This document shows positions 1 to 9,968 of a stretch of DNA of 64,000 nt, piece by piece (position 1 is the stretch's first letter; the number at the start of each line of letters is the position of its first letter). This DNA is from a bacterium A37T11. Lineage in GTDB: Bacteria > Bacteroidota > Bacteroidia > Sphingobacteriales > Sphingobacteriaceae. Location of the stretch: NCBI GenBank assembly GCA_900109895.1, contig FOBR01000007.1, positions 1 through 64,000 on the forward strand, given 5' to 3'. Below the pieces are notes generated by a model. The model was not told where the DNA came from, made no database searches, and saw only the letters and a program-made list of their open reading frames with translations. A program made the position numbers and the translations under genes.

Positions 1-146
1 AAGACTGCCAGGCAAGAAGCTACAAAAAACTAAGCTTCCACTTCAATATGGCCTTAAGTGCCGTAAGTACGGCTAAGGATGCCGTATGGTTGTCAGTATC
101 ACAACAAATTAATCGCAGACCGAATTTTTTCAAACTTAGGTCTTGA
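1..146 (+). pseudogene. C-terminal end of an IS transposase (cut by window edge)
   Basis: Reading frame 3 is open from the window edge to a TGA at 144-146. It encodes a tail containing KLSFHFNMALSAVSTAKDAV followed by WLSV. A tail of the type FHFNxxLxAVxxAK is familiar from the C-termini of Bacteroidota DDE transposases (IS4-like). Only about 47 residues are visible, so neither the family nor intactness can be decided; the catalytic residues lie outside the window. No terminal inverted repeat was recognised in the next 70 bases, which hold no gene. The family assignment is from memory of the motif, not from a search. Confidence 0.45.
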
Positions 147-216
147 GCTGAATTGCAGAAAAATTAAACAGATTTATGAACAATGTATTTACACAGGAAT
201 AACAGCTGCGTAAATA

Positions 217-1341
217 TTACCGAACTATTGATAATAAGGAAGCTAATTTGGCTGCTAATTCCTCGCCATGCAAATTCTTGGCAATAATTTTACCCTTTGG
301 ATCAATTAAAAAATTTGTAGGAACTGCGTGGATAGAATATAACTGAGCCGGCGCGCAGTCAAATCCTGTGAGGTCCGAAACTTGATCCCAAGGTAACTTG
401 TCCATCTGGATTGCCCTGAGCCACATTTCTTTCCCTTTTTTGCCATAATCTACCGATACCCCGAGCACGCTGAATTTCCTATCCTTATACGTATTATACG
501 TTTTGATCAGGCTTGGATTTTGAGCACGGCAGGGCATGCACCAACTAGCCCAAAAATCAACCAGCACATAGCGGCCCCGGTAGGAAGCTAACGAAACAGG
601 CGTACCATCAATTGATTTTGAAGTAAAGTTGGGGGCCTGTACGCCCACAGCCACAGCAAATAACTTTTGATAAGCCAATCCCTTAGGGGATGTCCTCAAG
701 TTGGACGGAAACTTATGAAATAGCTTTTTTGAATTTTTAAGATCATAAGCCGGATCAATCTCATCCGACAGCACATCAAGGCTAACCCATGAATCAGGGT
801 ATTTGTTAATAAATGAAAGTGCAGCAGCTTTTTTACGTGCTTTCAGCTCTTTTCGCCATTCTTTACCTTTGGCCATTTCTGCGGGTTTACCTTCGGAGTT
901 TACGTCGTATCTATGCAACTTTTCCTCTTCACGGACAAATGGATGTAAGAGTTGGGTCAGTTCCTGAAATTGATCGTTAAGCACTGATCCTTCAATGACG
1001 GCATTATAGACCGAATCTTTTTTACCAACTACGATCGTTCCGTTTTCCAGGTATATTTCCCGTTGATCCAATCTGGCAGGAAAATATTGAACAGAATCGC
1101 GCGGGCTGATGTATAGTACGGCCTTAGTTGGGTAAGGAACGGAGCCGGTAATGGTAAATTTCCCATGTACGATCATCCCCGAATCACGATGGTCATGGGT
1201 ATCGTCTATATTATATTGAATATAGGCTTTTGCCAGTGGTATCTGAAGATCTTTTATGGAGCCCTCTATGCGGTAATTTTGTTGTTGACCAACAGAAAGT
1301 AACGGTAGGCAGGCCAGTAATGATAAGAGGTAATTTTTCAT
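217..1341 (-). CDS. TlpA-like thiol-disulfide protein with N-terminal DUF4369 domain (copy 1)
   Basis: This is a 374-residue exported thioredoxin-fold protein. A signal peptide (about 1-19) is followed by a DUF4369-type domain (about 22-120), a helical linker rich in Lys and Glu, and a C-terminal TlpA/AhpC-TSA domain with the CxxC motif WCMPC (Cys268 and Cys271) and a cis-proline region AVPTNF near 341. Such proteins reduce or isomerise disulfides in the periplasm. It is the last gene of the sigma/FecR/SusCD locus. Its start lies 6 bp after the stop of a paralogue with the same domains, so the pair arose by tandem duplication. The substrate is unknown. The ATG start follows a normal signal peptide. 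Confidence 0.85.
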   Translation of the reverse strand: MKNYLLSLLACLPLLSVGQQQNYRIEGSIKDLQIPLAKAYIQYNIDDTHDHRDSGMIVHGKFTITGSVPYPTKAVLYISPRDSVQYFPARLDQREIYLENGTIVVGKKDSVYNAVIEGSVLNDQFQELTQLLHPFVREEEKLHRYDVNSEGKPAEMAKGKEWRKELKARKKAAALSFINKYPDSWVSLDVLSDEIDPAYDLKNSKKLFHKFPSNLRTSPKGLAYQKLFAVAVGVQAPNFTSKSIDGTPVSLASYRGRYVLVDFWASWCMPCRAQNPSLIKTYNTYKDRKFSVLGVSVDYGKKGKEMWLRAIQMDKLPWDQVSDLTGFDCAPAQLYSIHAVPTNFLIDPKGKIIAKNLHGEELAAKLASLLSIVR

Positions 1342-1347
1342 AAATGA

Positions 1348-2478
1348 TTAGTTTTTTGTGTGATTAAGGACTTTTTCTAAGGTGGAGGATAATTCCTCAC
1401 CACGGAGGTTTTTGGCAATAATTTTACCGGTAGGGTCAATTAAAAAATTGCTGGGTATTTCAGAAATAAGGTACATATTGGCCGCAGCGTTGGCTGATCC
1501 CTGCAGATCAGATACCTGTTCATAAGGAAGGCCATCTTTAGTTATGGCATCGAGCCATTTTGACTTCGCATTGGTACCTCCATCCAGTGACACACCCAAT
1601 ACCGTAAAGTTTTTATCCTTATGCTGGTTGTAGGCTTTTATAACATTGGGGTTCTCTTTGCGGCAAGGTACGCACCAACTGGCCCAAAAATCCAGTAAAA
1701 CATATTTTCCCCTAAAGGAAGAGAGCGAAATCAATGAATCATGCGTGTTTTTCATGGAAAAATCAGGAGCCATGGAGCCTATTTCTACCTTCTTGGCTTT
1801 TTCAAGCGCAGCCAAAAAACGTTTAGCAGGTGCTGATTCCTGCAAAGGCTTGCTGAGCATGCCAATCAGCATACGGCTTTTGGGTGGATCAGTTACCGGA
1901 TTAAAGGCCGACCGTATGAGGTTTAGGCTCACCAGCGAGCCGGGATGACTTTTTACAAAGGCGATTTGGGCCTTTTCTTTTTTCAGACTAAGGGCAGTGT
2001 AGGTGTCTTTAATAGCGACTTGATCTGCATCCTTTCCTTCGGCCTTTTTGTAAGCTTCATTTAATCGGTTTTCTTCCTTTTTAAAAGACGCCATTAGGTC
2101 TGTTAATTCCTGCTGGTCCTTATTAAGCGGTGTGCCTGAGATACGCGCGTGTGTCAGGGAATCAGCCGATTGTAGTAAAATGGTTCCATTTTCTAAATAT
2201 ACGCCTATTTGGTCAGGGGCGGGGGCATCGTTTAACTTTTTTCCGCCGGTAAGGAGTATCACAATTGCCTTCATTGGTTCAGAAACTTGCCCCTTAAGGG
2301 TGAAGGTGTTATGGGTTACTTCGGCCGAATCTTTTAAAAATCGGCCGTGATCCTGATACCATAAAAAGGCTTTTGCGGGATAGTGAATGTGGTTGACCTT
2401 AGCTTTGAGGGTGAAAGGTTGTTGTGCCATGGCTCCCAGCGGGAATGCCGAGAGTAATAGCAGCATGGATTTTCTCAT
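1348..2478 (-). CDS. TlpA-like thiol-disulfide protein with N-terminal DUF4369 domain (copy 2)
   Basis: This 376-residue paralogue of the next gene has a signal peptide ending near AMAQ, a DUF4369 domain, a charged helical linker and a thioredoxin domain with WCVPC (Cys269 and Cys272) and a cis-Pro in EIPSNF. I chose the ATG at 2478 because the six codons upstream begin with TTG and would spoil the signal peptide. It lies 44 bp downstream of the PKD-like lipoprotein and is probably in the same transcript. The two copies differ clearly in sequence, so they may serve different partner proteins. The role in oxidative folding or reduction of exported proteins is inferred from the fold. Confidence 0.85.
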   Translation of the reverse strand: MRKSMLLLLSAFPLGAMAQQPFTLKAKVNHIHYPAKAFLWYQDHGRFLKDSAEVTHNTFTLKGQVSEPMKAIVILLTGGKKLNDAPAPDQIGVYLENGTILLQSADSLTHARISGTPLNKDQQELTDLMASFKKEENRLNEAYKKAEGKDADQVAIKDTYTALSLKKEKAQIAFVKSHPGSLVSLNLIRSAFNPVTDPPKSRMLIGMLSKPLQESAPAKRFLAALEKAKKVEIGSMAPDFSMKNTHDSLISLSSFRGKYVLLDFWASWCVPCRKENPNVIKAYNQHKDKNFTVLGVSLDGGTNAKSKWLDAITKDGLPYEQVSDLQGSANAAANMYLISEIPSNFLIDPTGKIIAKNLRGEELSSTLEKVLNHTKN

Positions 2479-2522
2479 GTTTAATATTGCTTGCAATTTG
2501 TGTATATATAGTATGTAAATTA

Positions 2523-4127
2523 TTAATAATAACGGTATAGTGCATTAAAGAAGGCGGTGGTAGCGGGGCTGGAATAAATCAGCGATTTTACCTTACCCTC
2601 CCCCTGCAATAGAGGTCCTTCCTGATGGAGGCTGTTGCCCAATACGCTGAACTGATATATTTTGTACTTTCCATTGGAATAGGTAGCCACAACGAGCCGG
2701 CTGAAATTGTAGCTCGTGGGCGAATCATATTGGCAATCGAGGTATTTGAGGTAGGTGATTTCTTCTCCCGGATCAAAACTATGCAATTGGTTGAGATAAT
2801 TTTTACTCTCTATTTGATAAGAGCCCAACTTATTTTGGTAGGAAAAATACAAAATAGGTTGTCCTTTATGCAGCGTATAGTAACTGGCGTTCACTAGATC
2901 GGGGTAGTGGCTTGCCAGCAAGGTATCGGCATACCTGATGGGGCTATGGGCCCCGTTGTGCTGGGTTGGAACAAGCTCTGCCAGGTTTAATCCTAACAAT
3001 ACTTTGCCGGTTATGGCATTGGGCTGCAGGAGCGCGTAGGCCCTTCCGTTGGTGGTAAGCAAGGTGTCAAGAGATCCATCTGTATTTTCCAAAAATTCCA
3101 GCTTGCCGCCTAAATGGTTGGATGAAATTTGGTAGGCGTTGCCTCCGGGAGAAGGCAAATATTCATCCGGGAAATAGGTGATGCCTGTTTGCTGGTATCT
3201 TACGGTGACAAACGATTCATTTTCTTGGTCAAATCCAAGTATGTATCCGGCATCTGTGGAGGTGAGGTGCGGGGGTATGGTAAAGTAGGGAGATAGGTTG
3301 TACGCGCCAAGACGCTCCGGAAGAAAGCTGTTTGAAGCAGGGTTCATGCCATGTGCATGTCCATTGTTTACCACCACCATGAGTTTGGGGTCAGAAATTA
3401 TGCCTGCAAAGTTTCTGGATGCCGCGGCAGGTACTTCATAAAATAACCGATCGGTATTGGCCAGAACTTTTTCATCTTTGATGCGATAAGCGATGATCTC
3501 TTTTTGGCTCACGGCGATGAGGCAACTATTATTGGGGGTAAATTTATTGCTTACAGGGTCTAAATAGTTGTATGCTGAGGTAAACGTAAGACCTATTGGT
3601 TCTCCGCTAAGTGCTTGTCCATATTTTTCAGACAGCAAATGAGGGGTTGAAACAATAGTGGTGCCCGATAGGAGAAAACCATCCATTTCGGTATTGCCAT
3701 CGACTGTAGCTTTTAACACATACCAGCCGCGCTCGGCCCTGCTTACCACATTCCAGGTGGTTAGGGATGCTGCGGTTATCCCGGTGGCCGTATTGGTCAC
3801 TTCTTCCCGCAGCTGATAGGTGCCCAAGCTGTCCATAACAGCTACAAAGTCTTTTTCTTCTGAAATTAATTTGAGTACTTGCGTGTAGTTGGGCAACGTG
3901 ACATATTTATACCATTTGTAGCTGAAGTTGGCGGTTTGGCCACCATAGTCAACCGTAGAGCTTAGCTTGACGGTATCACCGATACTTTTGTCAGTGACTG
4001 TAAGGGGCGCTATGGTAATGTCGGGTATGGCGTTGATGCGGTAGTTTTCATCTTTGCAGCTGCCTATGGTGAGCAGAAGTACTGACATCAAAAGCAGCAA
4101 TGACTTTTTATATGTATTGTCGTTCAT
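2523..4127 (-). CDS. PKD-like family surface lipoprotein of a SusCD locus
   Basis: This 534-residue protein starts with a lipoprotein signal (lipobox near LLTIGSCKDE, Cys about 24). An Ig/PKD-like region near residues 30-130 follows (KLSSTVDYGG, then FSYKWYK), and then a long beta-rich part with repeated short blocks resembling a propeller. It matches the family annotated as PKD-like proteins that sits beside DUF4843 and SusCD genes in Bacteroidota. The start is 18 bp after the DUF4843 stop. It is probably an outer-membrane, surface-exposed ligand-binding component. The ligand is unknown, and no catalytic motif was seen. Confidence 0.7.
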   Translation of the reverse strand: MNDNTYKKSLLLLMSVLLLTIGSCKDENYRINAIPDITIAPLTVTDKSIGDTVKLSSTVDYGGQTANFSYKWYKYVTLPNYTQVLKLISEEKDFVAVMDSLGTYQLREEVTNTATGITAASLTTWNVVSRAERGWYVLKATVDGNTEMDGFLLSGTTIVSTPHLLSEKYGQALSGEPIGLTFTSAYNYLDPVSNKFTPNNSCLIAVSQKEIIAYRIKDEKVLANTDRLFYEVPAAASRNFAGIISDPKLMVVVNNGHAHGMNPASNSFLPERLGAYNLSPYFTIPPHLTSTDAGYILGFDQENESFVTVRYQQTGITYFPDEYLPSPGGNAYQISSNHLGGKLEFLENTDGSLDTLLTTNGRAYALLQPNAITGKVLLGLNLAELVPTQHNGAHSPIRYADTLLASHYPDLVNASYYTLHKGQPILYFSYQNKLGSYQIESKNYLNQLHSFDPGEEITYLKYLDCQYDSPTSYNFSRLVVATYSNGKYKIYQFSVLGNSLHQEGPLLQGEGKVKSLIYSSPATTAFFNALYRYY

Positions 4128-4145
4128 GACCTTTTTTTTAACTGT

Positions 4146-4931
4146 TTATAATGGAGGAAAAGTAACGGCTGAGGTGGGGTCTGCAGGATTTTCACGCAGT
4201 TCAGTTTGCCCTGCTGCCTTGCGTTGGGCATTGACCACATTTAAGGCTTGCGAAAACTTGAATAGGTAGTAAGCCTGGAGGCTGGTATTGGTACCGATGG
4301 AAGTTATAAAGTCAGCATCCCATTTTTCACCCGACTGCTCTACAATAAATTGGTGTTTAACAGGTCCGTACGTGCCTAAGAAAAAGTTATAGGTCCAATT
4401 GGAGGGTTGACTTAACTTGTCTGAAATATAGACAATGCCTTCGGTGTGGTCACTATTTCCAGGATAAAAATCGGCTGAGGTGTCTATACGGAAATGTAGC
4501 TGGTAGGTTGCGTTTTTTAGGGATGCATCCCGGATAGTAACAATGGGAAGGTAGCCTTCATACTGTCCTGCTTCCAGCTTCCATAATAAATTAAGCTGCG
4601 CATCTTCAAACGATACGTAATGTACGCCGGCTACCGCATCCGGAAATGCGGGGGATGCAGTGGTATCAGCAAACGCTTTGAATTTGACGTAGCTTGTTTT
4701 TTGGGGTAGGGTACCTACCGTGCGTACATGAAATAATACGGTGTCGTATTTTACTCCGGGTTCCTGGTAATAAAAGGTGGAGTAACCCGTGGTTATCGCT
4801 TTGGTGTCATTGATATAATAGAACTCCACAAATTGTTTCCCAGCGTAAACACTGGGTGCGTCTTTACGGCATGCTCCGCACAGGAACAGGGTTAGCGATG
4901 CCAGCCAGCAATAAGGAATGATATGTTTCAT
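4146..4931 (-). CDS. DUF4843 domain lipoprotein
   Basis: This 261-residue lipoprotein has the lipobox LFLCGACRKD. The body is beta-rich and matches the DUF4843 pattern seen in SusCD loci: YAGKQFVEFYY near the start, then FHVRTVG, then SNWTYNFFLGTYGPVKHQF in the C-terminal half. Function is unknown. Its position between susD and the PKD-like gene is the usual arrangement for this uncharacterised locus type and suggests an accessory surface lipoprotein. Spacing to neighbours is 41 bp and 18 bp, consistent with one transcript. Confidence 0.75.
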   Translation of the reverse strand: MKHIIPYCWLASLTLFLCGACRKDAPSVYAGKQFVEFYYINDTKAITTGYSTFYYQEPGVKYDTVLFHVRTVGTLPQKTSYVKFKAFADTTASPAFPDAVAGVHYVSFEDAQLNLLWKLEAGQYEGYLPIVTIRDASLKNATYQLHFRIDTSADFYPGNSDHTEGIVYISDKLSQPSNWTYNFFLGTYGPVKHQFIVEQSGEKWDADFITSIGTNTSLQAYYLFKFSQALNVVNAQRKAAGQTELRENPADPTSAVTFPPL

Positions 4932-4972
4932 CGTAACATTTTTTTGTTGATAATCAAACGTTAGGGTATGGA

Positions 4973-6406
4973 TTATTGATAATTACTGGTTTCGCCTGTT
5001 GGTAAGGGTACTACATACTGGTCTTTACCTGTAATGTGGTCGCTCCACAGCATGGTAGTGGTTCCGTAGCGTTTGTAGGCATAAAAGGATTGTCCTTCTC
5101 CGTAAAATTCCTTGATATACTCATTCAACAGGGTTGACGACCGGTTCACTTCCGTCAAAGTGATTGGATTGGTCTCTTTGGCGATACGGTAGGCCGAAAA
5201 ATAGGTATTAGCCTCATCAAGGGGCGCGCATTCGCTGGCAATTAAATACATTTCGGATAAGCGGATCATGGGTACGGAAAAGGGATTGGTATTGCCTGTA
5301 GCCGCAATCATTTCTGCATACTTTTTCGTAGAGGAACATGTAGTGCCTACGGTGGATGAATAGACGCTGTAGAATAAGGAACTGCGCAGGTCGGGGGTGT
5401 TTTGATAAAGATCAGTTGTGATCCGTACCTGAGGGGTAACGTTGGTGGCCTGATATCCGCTTGACATGCCTGCATCATCAAAGGTAGTCATGTTGATTCC
5501 AAATAGGTGCTCGGTGAAAAATACATAGTTTTTTGCCGATAAATTGGCCCGCACACCAAATGTAAATTCCTTGGCATTGTCAATATTGAGGGCGTTCATA
5601 ACTAAAAGGGCATATTTCAAGGCGTTGGCTTTGTCGCCCATCCATAAGTATACTCTGGCTTTCAGACCCAACACGGCATAATAGTTCATCCGGTGCTGAC
5701 GATGGTACCAAAATAAATCGGGATAGGCGCTGATGGATGCATAAGAAGCGTTTAAATTATATAGCCTGTATTTTAATATGGGATCTGAAGCTTGTAGTAA
5801 GGGTTCTGCCTTATTTAAATCATCCAGCACTTTGGCCATATAACTGCTATAAGTTTCGTAGGTATATGAGTCTTTGGTTACCTTGGTTACATAGGGCAAA
5901 TAGGCTTTGGTACCGGGGTCTGATGGCATTGGCCCAAATATGCGCATCAGGTCAAAATGGTTAAAGGCCCGTAAGGCCAATGACTCGCCTTCTATGAGGT
6001 TAGCCATGGGTTCATCCAGAATGGTTTGTGTAGAGAGTGCGTCTAACAGGCTATTTATGTTGGCTATGACATTGTATTGGTTCTGAAACATTTCATCCAA
6101 TACCTTGTCGGCTTCTGTGGCGGTGTAGTTGTGATTTATTAGTTGATAATTGGATGAGTTAGGGCTGGATGCATACCACAATTGGGCCATAAACTCAATG
6201 CCTCCATTAACCAAAAAGGAAGCCGGTCCATAATTTTTACGCATGTCTATATAAACGCCGACCAATGCGTCTGAATAGCCCTGTATACTGGCAAAAAGCT
6301 TATCCTTGGTGGTTTCCTGGGCCGGCTCAACGGTTAAGTATTTTTTGCAGGAAAATGCAGATAGCAAAATGGCAGGGAGTAATAAATTGATGATTAATTT
6401 TTTCAT
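4973..6406 (-). CDS. SusD/RagB-family nutrient-binding lipoprotein (locus 1)
   Basis: This 477-residue outer-membrane lipoprotein begins MKKLIINLLLPAILLSAFSC. I set the start at the ATG at 6406, because the 23 codons upstream lack a signal and overlap the end of susC. The N-terminal SusD-like TPR region has the typical pattern YLTVEPAQETTKDKLFAS, and the C-terminal RagB region includes MIRLSEMYLIASECA. SusD proteins cap the SusC channel and bind the ligand. It lies 10 bp behind susC. It is shorter than typical glycan SusDs, and the C-terminal end GETSNYQ is abrupt but ends at a normal stop. The ligand cannot be inferred from sequence. Confidence 0.9.
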   Translation of the reverse strand: MKKLIINLLLPAILLSAFSCKKYLTVEPAQETTKDKLFASIQGYSDALVGVYIDMRKNYGPASFLVNGGIEFMAQLWYASSPNSSNYQLINHNYTATEADKVLDEMFQNQYNVIANINSLLDALSTQTILDEPMANLIEGESLALRAFNHFDLMRIFGPMPSDPGTKAYLPYVTKVTKDSYTYETYSSYMAKVLDDLNKAEPLLQASDPILKYRLYNLNASYASISAYPDLFWYHRQHRMNYYAVLGLKARVYLWMGDKANALKYALLVMNALNIDNAKEFTFGVRANLSAKNYVFFTEHLFGINMTTFDDAGMSSGYQATNVTPQVRITTDLYQNTPDLRSSLFYSVYSSTVGTTCSSTKKYAEMIAATGNTNPFSVPMIRLSEMYLIASECAPLDEANTYFSAYRIAKETNPITLTEVNRSSTLLNEYIKEFYGEGQSFYAYKRYGTTTMLWSDHITGKDQYVVPLPTGETSNYQ

Positions 6407-6416
6407 GTCGTTATCT

Positions 6417-9400
6417 TTAAAAAGTACAGGATAGCGTAAAACTGGGCTTAAGGGTGTATGGGTAGGAGGTGCCACGTTCCTGATCGATATTGCTCCAGTA
6501 GGCCAAATCGCTCATGGAAGCCGTAACACTGACATGTTGCATATTTACGTGTTTTACCCACTTGATGGGTAGTTCATACGATAAATTGACGTTATTGAGC
6601 ATAACGGTGTTTTCAGTGAATACAAAACGGTCATTGGCATAGGTTACGTCGGTGGCGGTAATTGACTTGTATGCGGTAATGTCACCGGGTTTTTGCCACC
6701 GGAGGTCTAATACCCGCTGGTCTACATTGGTTCTCACATAGGCATTCTCAACATTGGACAAGAGTGTTTGATTGAGTTTTTTTCCTCCCAGCCTGGCTGC
6801 AAAGCCTATATTGGCTACCAGCGATCCATATCTTACCGTTGTGCTCATGCGTCCGTTTACCTTGGGTTGGGCGCTGCCTACCGCTATTTTTTGCAGGCCT
6901 GCAAGGTTGGTGGTAAGGGTGCCGTCTGGCTTTTCGTACAGTACTTTTCCGGTGGCGGCATCGACTCCTGGCGATTTTAGTACATAGATTTCATCGATTG
7001 ATTTTCCTTCGACGTATTCATAATAGGTCGAGTTTCCGGAATTCTGGCTGGCATATTTTTCATTGGCTGTTTTTATGGCTTCGCTCAGTTTGACCAATAT
7101 ATTTTTATTATTGGATACGGCAGCCTGTACGGACCAACTCATTTTTTTGTCATTATTGCGTATGAGGTATATCGACGTCGAAATATCGGTGCCATAGTTA
7201 TGAACTTCACCCAGGTTTTCGGTATAGCTGTCAAAGCCATGTGATGAGGGTAGGACGGCTTGTGTGATGGTATTTGGCGTATATTTTCGGTAATAGTTGG
7301 CACTTAAGGATACAAAGCCGTTAAACAGCGTGAGGTCAACGCCTACGTTGTGCTGAAAGGTGTTTTGCCAGGATAGGTCCGGGTTGCCAAGGGCCGTCAT
7401 GGTGGCGCCTACTAAGGTAAAATATTGTTGGGTGCGGTCGTAGGTATAGGTGGTAAGCGATTGATAGGGCGCAAAGTTTAATCCGCCACTAACTCCGTAG
7501 TTATATTTTAAACGCATCAGGCCTATAAAGGGCAAATTATCTGCAAAAAAATGTTCATTGCTAATTGTCCATCCCAAACCTAACGAATAGAATTTTCCAA
7601 AACGGGTGTTTGGACCAAAAGATGATCCGCCTTCCATGCTGTAGGTGGCGTCGGCAAAATAGCGGCTGTCATAGTTATAGTTGGCTGTTGCGCTCATACC
7701 TACGCTGCGTACGGTAGCTTCGGAGGTGGAGGGGTGTGTGCCACTGTAGGATGATCCATTGGAGATATCCGTTTGGGTGTCATTGGCAAATCCGGTGACC
7801 ATAATGGTATTATCCGAGTTTTGGTTTTGCAGCACCTGGGCGTTTACGCCAAAAAATACACTGTGTTTTTCAATGGTTTTTCCAAAACTTAGATTGGTCC
7901 TGAACTGATATCCTTGTTTTATTCCATTTGTTTTGGAATAAGAGCCTTTTTGGGTGTATTGTAAAAAATCAAGGTTTGAAGGGGATTTGAAGACGTCGGT
8001 GCCGCCCACTTCTCTGGTATAACCTACGGAATTATTCCACCTGAGGCCTTGGGTAATGTCCCACTCCACGGAGGTGGTGTTTCGTACCAGCGTGTATTGC
8101 CCCTTGTTAAAATCGGTGAGTGACCCATTGTAGGCCGGGTTGGGTTGGGTACCATTAAAACTGGTAAATTGCTGCACCGCGCTGCCGTCGGCCTTATACG
8201 GATTCCAATAGGGATTCATCAGCAGATAATTGCTGAAGTCTCCATAGGTACTATTGGCAGAGTTATTAAATCCTATGCTGAGATTGTTGGTGAACCGAAC
8301 TTTTGACAGTAAATACATAATGCTCATGGAGCCATTAAAATTGTTCCTTTTTGAGCCTTTCATGGCGCCGGTAATTTGGTCATAGGAGGCATTGAGGATG
8401 TATCGGAATTGGTTGTCGCCTCCTGTGAGGTCAAGCTTATGGTATTGTCCTACGCCATTATGTACGGGTACTTTTGCCCAGTTGGTGTTTACGCCTTCTA
8501 CAACCGATTTTAGGTTGGTGTTATATAATTCACTCAGCGAGCTTTGCGTATAGAGGTCGGTACTGTTATATAGGCCAACGGACTTTTCAAGCGCGAGTTT
8601 ATCAGCAGCACCGAGCCGCTTGTAGGATGATAGGTCGGGCAATTCAAGGTTTAACCCTGCAGAATAGGATACTCGGAGCTTACCGGCTTCAGGTTTTATG
8701 GAGGTAATGACGACCACGCCGTTTGCTCCCCTTGATCCATACATGGCTGTAGAGCTGGCATCTTTTAAAATGACAACCGATTCTACATCGCTCTCGTTCA
8801 TGTCATATACTCTTTGCAAGGAAACTTCAAATCCATCTAATATGAACAGGGGAAGATTTAACGTGTTTCGGACGTTGCTTTGCAGGTCGCTAATGTCTGC
8901 CAGGGTGGTGCTACCCCTAATCTCAATGTCGGGCAGGGAGTTGGGATCGGATCCCAGTGTGTTTCTTTCCTGAATGTCAAACGAGGGGTCAATATTTCCT
9001 ATGGTTTTGAGTAAGTTTCTGTTGCCATACATTTTAATTTGTTCTTTGGAAATTACGGTAACTGCTCCCACGTAACTTTCTTTGGGCTTGTCAAACATCC
9101 CTGTGACGACCACGTCTTCCAAGGCTTCATTTACTGGTTTTAACCGTATGACATAGGCTGATTTTTTTTTCTCAAGCTTAATAAGCTCATTTTTATATCC
9201 CAGATAACGAATTTGGAGTGCCGTATCCCCTGGTTGCTGCATCCATTGAAAGTTGCCTTCCTTGTCTGTTGTTAGCATGGTTATGCGGAGGCCAACTACT
9301 TTTACAAAGGCTCCGGCAAGTGGTTTTCCATTTTCATCGGTTACTTTGCCAGTGCTTTTTTCGGGCTGTGCGGATGGGGGTGCGTTCGGGGTATTGACCG

Positions 9401-9758
9401 GACGCTTTTCAGTAATGACCACAATTTTATCTACGAGATAATATTGCAGGTTTAGTGGGTCTAAACAGGCCTGCAGGGCCTTGTCTATGGAGGCGTCTGA
9501 AATAGTTAGGGTTACTTTTAAACTGGAAATGTCCAGGTTCTTATTAATGTAGGCATATCCGGTTTGTGCCTGTATTTGCTTCAAAACACGTGCTAAAGGT
9601 TCGTTTTTTACGGATATAGTAACTTGACTATAGCTTTTTGCGCTCAATTGCAAAAAGAAACTGAATAGTAGGATGGTTGTTATCCTCATGATCAAGACTA
9701 ATTTTTTAAATCGTGGAATCCATCGGGACCAAGAATCATCGATCGTATAAAAATTCAT
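6417..9758 (-). CDS. SusC/RagA-family TonB-dependent transporter with STN domain (locus 1)
   Basis: This 1113-residue transporter has, in order, a signal region (LLFSFFLQLSAKSYSQ), a secretin/TonB N-terminal (STN) domain at about 45-120 for signalling to FecR, a carboxypeptidase-D-like domain (about 135-210, ending in EDVVVTGMF), a plug (SMYGSRGANGVVVIT-like segment near 340) and a C-terminal beta barrel ending in LSCTF. The 24-residue stretch before MRITTILLF is common in FecR-controlled SusCs, so I keep the longer start, but the ATG at 9689 is possible. It is preceded by FecR and sigma genes and followed by susD, the usual trans-envelope signalling arrangement. Confidence 0.93.
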   Translation of the reverse strand: MNFYTIDDSWSRWIPRFKKLVLIMRITTILLFSFFLQLSAKSYSQVTISVKNEPLARVLKQIQAQTGYAYINKNLDISSLKVTLTISDASIDKALQACLDPLNLQYYLVDKIVVITEKRPVNTPNAPPSAQPEKSTGKVTDENGKPLAGAFVKVVGLRITMLTTDKEGNFQWMQQPGDTALQIRYLGYKNELIKLEKKKSAYVIRLKPVNEALEDVVVTGMFDKPKESYVGAVTVISKEQIKMYGNRNLLKTIGNIDPSFDIQERNTLGSDPNSLPDIEIRGSTTLADISDLQSNVRNTLNLPLFILDGFEVSLQRVYDMNESDVESVVILKDASSTAMYGSRGANGVVVITSIKPEAGKLRVSYSAGLNLELPDLSSYKRLGAADKLALEKSVGLYNSTDLYTQSSLSELYNTNLKSVVEGVNTNWAKVPVHNGVGQYHKLDLTGGDNQFRYILNASYDQITGAMKGSKRNNFNGSMSIMYLLSKVRFTNNLSIGFNNSANSTYGDFSNYLLMNPYWNPYKADGSAVQQFTSFNGTQPNPAYNGSLTDFNKGQYTLVRNTTSVEWDITQGLRWNNSVGYTREVGGTDVFKSPSNLDFLQYTQKGSYSKTNGIKQGYQFRTNLSFGKTIEKHSVFFGVNAQVLQNQNSDNTIMVTGFANDTQTDISNGSSYSGTHPSTSEATVRSVGMSATANYNYDSRYFADATYSMEGGSSFGPNTRFGKFYSLGLGWTISNEHFFADNLPFIGLMRLKYNYGVSGGLNFAPYQSLTTYTYDRTQQYFTLVGATMTALGNPDLSWQNTFQHNVGVDLTLFNGFVSLSANYYRKYTPNTITQAVLPSSHGFDSYTENLGEVHNYGTDISTSIYLIRNNDKKMSWSVQAAVSNNKNILVKLSEAIKTANEKYASQNSGNSTYYEYVEGKSIDEIYVLKSPGVDAATGKVLYEKPDGTLTTNLAGLQKIAVGSAQPKVNGRMSTTVRYGSLVANIGFAARLGGKKLNQTLLSNVENAYVRTNVDQRVLDLRWQKPGDITAYKSITATDVTYANDRFVFTENTVMLNNVNLSYELPIKWVKHVNMQHVSVTASMSDLAYWSNIDQERGTSYPYTLKPSFTLSCTF

Positions 9759-9856
9759 TACATTTGTGCTGTTTTGGGTTAATAAATTAAACTGACCTGA
9801 GAATTTAGTTTATCCCTGTTGCCTGGCAATGGGGAAAGGGTTAATCCAGACATCAG

Positions 9857-9884
9857 CCGTAGTGATGTTGGAGCATCACTGCGG
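9857..9884. other. Stem-loop in the fecR-susC spacer
   Basis: CCGTAGTGATG (9857-9867) pairs with CATCACTGCGG (9874-9884) around a 6-nt loop, with one G-T pair. On the plus strand TTTTGTTT follows, but the flanking genes are on the minus strand, where no T-run follows. It may be an mRNA processing or stability hairpin separating the regulator genes from susC. The rest of the spacer 9759-9968 shows no gene. Confidence 0.4.
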
Positions 9885-9968
9885 TTTTGTTTGGTTATCC
9901 CAAAAGGATATTATATTGCTTGGTAATTATGAATACATTTTTTAATAGTTAATGCCTGAATTGTTTAG

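Noticed and set aside
9857-9884. Rho-independent terminator between fecR and susC
   Set aside because: The T-run lies on the plus-strand side, while both genes are transcribed on the minus strand.
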